DNA of 64,000 nucleotides from Capniomyces stellatus (taxonomy: Eukaryota > Kickxellomycota > Harpellomycetes > Harpellales > Legeriomycetaceae): NCBI GenBank assembly GCA_001661515.1, contig LUVW01000034.1, forward strand, positions 90,602 to 154,601, in the 5' to 3' direction. Below the pieces are notes generated by a model, which saw only the letters and a list, made by a program, of their open reading frames with translations, was not told where the DNA came from and did not search any database. Of this stretch, positions 58,641 through 64,000 are shown piece by piece. The position numbers and the translations under genes were made by a program. Numbering within the stretch: the first letter of the stretch is position 1; each line of letters starts with the position of its first letter.

Positions 58641-61600
58641 GAGAGAGCGGTTGGCTATGTTATTGTAATTTCACTTATTATTATTTTTTTTAATTTGAAG
58701 TTTCACTTGTTTGTTTGCAACTTACAAAGCCACATTTTTTTTTCTTCATTGATGCGATGCTATTATACCACGGCCAAAAAGACCTTTACTCGTCATGACT
58801 TGGATGTCAGTAAATAAACAGAATCAATAATCTCTTATGTATATTTAGTCCTCGATATGGGATCACGCATCTAAGAAAAACACCGAGTATTTTATTTGTT
58901 CGAAAAAAATACCGACTTGTGGTCAATGTATGCTTGTTCGGGACCCAATTTGCATACGACGATATATTATTACGCATTAATTGGTGAATACGCTACAGTG
59001 AATATACTCCGTTGTTTTTACAGCTCAAAGACACGAAGTTGATCTATAAAATGGTTTTATAAGTTGAGAATATCAAAATTATCAATTTTTTCCTGCTACA
59101 GCTAAACCGAACAAAAAAAAAGATGGCGATGAGAACGAAAAGTGTTGATAACAACGAAACCCATACCAAATCTAGTGAGGATGTTTGAATTATGACTGTT
59201 GTCGGTCACACACTGAGTTTAGTGAAACCAGACGAGTGTTCAGACCTATGCGCACAACAGTCATGTTTTACAAGTAAACTCATTGTTATAACTCTCTCAT
59301 ATTTACAACCTTCTCATAGTTATAACTTTCTCATATTTACAACTGACTCGTACCATTTGAGTTAAAAAAAACATTTTATTTGTGGCGAGTTTGATACTTG
59401 AAACGTGTAAGGGCGGTATATCCATGCTCATTAAATGATGATGATGCTCCTTTAGTCGCTCAAAGAAACTAGTTTTTACTTTCTTTTGTCCATATCAATG
59501 TTTCTCAAATCCAACAGCATAAGACTAATATTAATGTTGTTTAAACAAGCAGGATTAGAGGGCGTAAAAAGAAATAAAAGAAGTCAAAACTGGACGAACA
59601 TTTAAACCATGCTTTTTATTATTTTCCTGACACTGTTTTTATATGAACAAGAGTAAGTGATTTCTATTGTGTCAGTTTATTACTTGTCTAGCAGTGCTTG
59701 TATACAAGCTCGTTTATGGTGCTATTGAATGGGTATTTGCCGAGTAGTTGAAAATAAGACTAATAGAAACGACTAGCAAGTCGGCAATAGCGAAAAGTTG
59801 TCAATGCTTATGGCTTGGAAAGTTTGTTCTATAAAACCTCAAAGCCAGCTCCACTTGGGACAACTCGATATATTAAACGCCTGAGACTTTACTTGATATT
59901 GTGCTTGATATTGTGCTTGAAGCAGGCGGTGGAACCTGTGAAACCAAAGTCAAATAACATATTTAAATAATAAATATGGATCCAAACGGCAATGTAAAAA
60001 AATAATAGACTTTGGGTATAAGTTTTTGTTTGGGGGTTCATGTAGAGTTTTACCTAATCCGAATTGACCAATAGTTTGATTACACACAACTTTGAATGAT
60101 TTTGATAATTGCAGCCATAACGCAAAATTAGCAATAAAAAGCAAAGTAAATAAAATCAGTGAAATTAAATGGGTATTAGTTTTAAAAACACATTTCAACA
60201 ATAATAAAATAAAAATGTTAAAAGCACATATTAAACTTGGATGTTTGGTAGTTAGGTATAGAGCCCTGAGGGGGGGGGGAGGAAGGGATAAAGGAAGGAC
60301 ATAGATGGGAGTTTAATAATAGTAGTATGTACCGTTGGCCCATTAACCAAAGAATAATATGGAAGGCTGGAAAAGAAAAAAGATACAATAGTTTTACAAC
60401 AACAAATAACACAATCGTATACAACGGCAGTAGGGCAGATACGTGTATTTAGGAAGGGAAGAGGGAAGGGCTAAAAGTGAGCTATAAATTCTAAATGTGT
60501 GTGTTCAAGGTCTAAAGTACAGGACATAGCGATAATCATTTGATTCTGGGATCTTGAAAGTTAGAGAGTAGCATGATGGACTTGGCGGTATTAATAATAA
60601 AGGCTTGTAAATAAGTCGTAGTATGGTAAAGCGAAGGATTTTGATTTCTAGAAAATAGGCCAGCAACTTTGGTGAAATAAGAAATGTACAATAGTGTTCG
60701 AATAGCAGGAGAAAAAAAAAAGTAATAGCAATTTGTTGGGGATATTCCCACCTATAGGCAAAATAGCTTGGTTTAAAATTGTAAAATGATTAGTTGGTTA
60801 ATAAAGTTTTTAAATATAGATGCTGAGATTTGTCAGCGCTCAATAGTAACAGATGAATTTAAAACAGTCGAAGCGGCCAAGTTCAGCTGAAAAAAGGACC
60901 TAAAAATAGAACATGGACAATTAAATCAAGGTGGTGGAGTTAGTGATTGGAATGATCGATTAATTAAGAAAAGTACTCAAAGGCCAAAACCCAAGTGAAG
61001 AGAAGCCTCGTAGTGGCGGTTAAGGCCAAATAATTAACAGTAAACAGACATTTCCAATATTATTAGTAAAACAGGGAGGAAAAAGCCAGAGAGAACGTAA
61101 AGAAAAAGAAGAAAAATTGAAGCAGACGGATTCAAGCTTGGAGGTGGTAGTGGTAGTGGTATTGAGCACGATATCGATTTTATAATAGCACAAAAAAGTG
61201 GGAAATTGGTGAGGGGAGTTAAAAGATACTTTTGCGAAAGTAGTCCAGATGAATCAATTGAGTATTTGAGTAAGTGGGGTGGGGGGGGGAAGGAAGAGAA
61301 GGTTTTGTTGAAGAAAGGAAAAGTAATTGAAAAAAAAAGCCAAAGCAAAACTAAAGGTAACTTTGTTATTCACAGTTTAGTGAAAATAAAGAGGTAAATA
61401 AGGGGGTTATGTAATTGGAGAAAATAAAGTTGTTTGTTGGTGGAATAGTAAGTGTCCAATGGGTGTAGAAGCCTCAAACAATATAAAAAAAAGCCATAGG
61501 AGTTTGAGGAGTTGAATTATATAATAACCAAGACTTTGATTTGAAAATTAGCGATTATAGTTAAAGTTTTATAATCGGAAATGAAATTATCAAATTAGAA

Positions 61601-62619
61601 ACAAACAAAGCAAAGTATAACTTACTCGGTTATTGAACTTTTGGCCGAAGATCTAAATATAGCCTAAACATTCAAGACAATTTGTCGAGCAAAAAAAAAA
61701 AGAAAAATAGAGATGAAACTCGTGAAAGTTTTAGGAACTAAATAAGAAGAGTAGGAATATGAAGAAATAAAATAAATAAAAAAAGTAAAAATAGAGCAAA
61801 AAATAAAAAAAAAGATAAACAGTAGATGTAGGATACAACATTCAGTGAATCAGAGTAGAGAGGAATATAATAAAAGTGCACTCTGGGTTTATGTGAGTTT
61901 TATTTTATTCTATACAACTTTATGTTTTTTTCTGTATTAGCTCTCGACAGAAAAAGGATATAAATAAAATACAAGACAATACAAAAAAAAAGGTTGGAAA
62001 CCAAACTCTATTATTGCTGCTGTTTTAGATTCAATTGATTAAAATAAAACAAAAAGTGACTAATATATAAGGGTAATTTAGACCATATATTACACTTTAC
62101 AAGGCCGTTTCAAAAAGGTAAGAGTTATATTTTGTATATTATACTTGTAAGATGAAGCATAGCCTTTCGTATGAAAAGGTAATTGATATTGATCATCCCC
62201 ATCTAAAGCATTGTTTCCTAGCCTGGCGCCAACACCATAAAGAAGCAAAAAAAAAAAAGGGGGGGGGGCAAGTATATATATTCCTTTGCTTCAAATATAG
62301 TCCTGGGATGCCATACATGATCTTTAAATGTGTATGATGAGTTTTTTAAAGCTTACAAAGCAAGAAAAGAAAGAGAAGAAATATGATGTTTACTTTAAAA
62401 GAAAAGTGGAGTTGAGGAAGGACGGCACAGTATTCTGCTGCAAAGAGAGGGGGGGAGATGGGGCCTATAGATTGATGTTGAAGTTTACTAATACAGCAGC
62501 TTTTTATTATTATTTGTTATTGGAAAAACGCAATAGGTTAAAAGAAAGAGAAAGACGGGACGTAAAATCAGATATTGGGTTTGTTTGGTTTGAAAAGGAA
62601 TTAAAGGAATAAAACAAGG

Positions 62620-63963
62620 ATGGAAAGAGTAATACCGTTTTCGCCATACAACACGCTGCCCTCGCAGAACTTGCCATGGCTGGTAAGTCCAGACTGGTGG
62701 ATGAATCAATTCTTTTTGCTGATAACAGGGCACTCAAAGGCAGACTGGCGATGGACACCGGGAACGACATACTTGTCAACAGATTTCTCAGTGGCGGTGG
62801 GAGTAGTGACGTACTTGGTGATAGTGCTTGGCGGGCAGCACTTGATGAAGAGCGTATCGAAGCCAATCAACCCGGTATTGCTGGTGCAAATACACAATGC
62901 ATTTTTGTCACTGTCGTCGGCTTTTGTTCTTGTTGGGTTTATGGAGCAGGCGGTTCCAATTCTGCTTGAGCACGGGTTCTTTTGGTCAATTTGCGACTAC
63001 TATTCATACACACAGCCATTAGAATGGTTGTACTATGTCAACTATATCTTCAAGTGGGTCGAGTTTGTTGATACGTTCTTCCTGGTGCTTAAAAAGAAGA
63101 AGCTTCGTAAGTAGTTGGAAAGCAGTATAATATTTTTGCGCTTGTAAAATCAAGCAATGATGATATTAGTGGCAGATTTTATTTTTTATTTTTGTGGTGT
63201 AGTGTGGAAAGAAAGAAGGGGGGGGGGGAGGCTTGGCACTTTACATATTTGAAGGGAAATAAATGGATGGGATGGCGTATATAACGGGCATATATGTATG
63301 TTGTGTTTGTTTGTAGAGCTCTTGCACGTTTACCACCACTCTTTGACAATGGCGTTGTGTTACAGTCAGCTTGTAGGAAAGACATCAGTTGTAAGTACAT
63401 AAATGGATACTATACTATATTGTATGATGCGATCGTAGTTGATCGGGGATGATTAGTTAAAAAAAGTAAAATGGGGGGGGGGGGTATAATAAGGTGGTGA
63501 ATGAATGTTAATTTTGACTTATTTGATTTTAATATTGAATTTGAATTTGTTTATTTATTTTGGATTACGTTGATAGTCATGGGTGGTTTGTTCAATCAAC
63601 TTGCTTGTGCACGTAGTGATGTACTATTACTACTTCCTTGCATCTCGTGGAATCTACGTATCATGGAAAAAGTACTTGACAGTGTTCCAGATTTCACAGT
63701 TTGTGATAGATATTTGTCTGTGCTACTTTTGTTTGTACACACATATGGTGTACCACAATTTCCCATCGCTGCCACAAATGGGAGATTGTAGAGGAACACG
63801 TCAAGCGGCGTATATTGGATGTTTCCTTTTGTCGTCGTACTTGTTCTTGTTTGTTCAGTTCTTTGTTGAGGTGTATGCCGAGGGAGCGAAGCAACAGTCA
63901 AAGATCAGATCAGCCAAGAGAGCAGCACGCAAAGCAACAAAAGAAAAGTCAAAGAACGAGTAG
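62620..63963 (+). CDS. Fatty-acid elongase (ELO family), three exons
   Basis: Membrane 3-ketoacyl-CoA synthase of the ELO family, which adds two carbons from malonyl-CoA to acyl-CoA in the endoplasmic reticulum. The exons are 62620-63106, 63317-63390 and 63577-63963, giving 315 residues. The catalytic histidine box HVYHHS opens the short second exon. Before it come EWLYYVNYIFKWVEFVDTFF and a lysine run (KKKKL), a family landmark. After it come LCYSQLVGKTSVSW, then membrane helices with HVVMYYYYFLASRG and the QISQFVIDICL segment. The C-terminus is basic (KSAKRAARKATKEKSKNE-like) and may act as an ER retention signal. Both introns are GTAAGT...TAG. Which chain length it makes cannot be told from sequence. 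Confidence 0.93.
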
Positions 63964-64000
63964 AAGTAGATTTGGATGAGGGGAGTGGGGGGGGGGGGGG
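63964..64000. repeat. Poly-G run at the window end
   Basis: The last 14 bases are G, after a GT/GA-rich stretch; the run may continue beyond the window. Confidence 0.8.

Larger units (their letters stand above)
55724..62619. other. 6.9 kb gene-poor region with possible transposon remnants
   Basis: No intact gene recognised. 55724-60200 is mixed AT-rich DNA with a TA/TG microsatellite near 56180-56226 and a degraded reverse-transcriptase-like segment near 58460-58640. From about 60250 to 62619 the + strand is purine-rich, resembling the long leaders before other genes; here it precedes the elongase. Frames at 62152-62337 and 62328-62612 are Lys/Glu/Arg-rich and lack family features. Confidence 0.5.

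Noticed and set aside
62152..62612. Extra 5' exons for the elongase
   Set aside because: The Lys/Glu-rich frames lack ELO features, and the ATG at 62620 already gives a full-length N-terminus.

Overview
This is nuclear DNA of a fungus. Every recognisable protein is a conserved eukaryotic one, most genes carry several short spliceosomal introns, and some are fungus-typical: ATP synthase subunit k, an EF-hand aspartate/glutamate carrier, and a short zinc-ribbon protein with a hydrophobic N-terminus. The code is standard. The intron density and an augmin-8-like gene argue against a Saccharomyces-type budding yeast. The genus cannot be fixed from the sequence. Intergenic DNA is AT-rich, broken by long G or C homopolymers, five of which contain N gaps.

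Layout. 1-455 is the 3' end of an unidentified gene. 1078-2684 (+) is RPC25, an RNA polymerase III subunit. 3265-4705 (-) is the PP1 phosphatase catalytic subunit. 4.7-8.6 kb is a gene-poor stretch with a decayed Ty3/gypsy integrase fragment. 8806-9159 (+) encodes a small secreted protein. 10168-11004 (-) is SNF7/VPS32. 12467-20973 (+, true start uncertain) is a very large separase gene. 21488-23627 (+) is an augmin subunit 8-like gene. 24207-24719 and 25899-26424 (-) are tandem zinc-ribbon paralogues. 27260-29106 (-) is a polyprenyl diphosphate synthase (COQ1). 30222-30808 (+) is ATP synthase subunit k. 31232-31793 (-) is URM1. 32962-36006 (+) is a TMF/Sgm1 Golgi coiled-coil protein. 36464-38623 (-) is the EF-hand carrier. 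38.6-46.0 kb is gene-poor but holds an intron-containing tRNA-Ile(UAU). 46011-51245 (+) is a 1744-residue KIN4/MARK-type kinase. 51656-53626 (+) is ARPC2. 54029-55723 (-) is a divergent cytochrome P450. 55.7-62.6 kb is gene-poor with a possible reverse-transcriptase relic. 62620-63963 (+) is a fatty-acid elongase.

The genes form no operon or pathway cluster; this is ordinary eukaryotic gene order. Two themes recur. Mitosis: separase, augmin-like protein, PP1 and the KIN4/MARK-type kinase. Membranes and mitochondria: SNF7, TMF, COQ1, ATP19, the carrier and the elongase.

I rebuilt exons by hand from reading frame and splice sites, giving 37 well-supported introns. 36 end in TAG and one in CAG. 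Four start with GC instead of GT, a high share. Upstream regions of many genes are strongly purine-rich on the coding strand, sometimes for more than 1 kb. I found no convincing new multi-gene system. The splice-site bias, the GC-AG introns, the interrupted homopolymers, the split KA1 domain and the augmin-like gene are the items most worth a second look.
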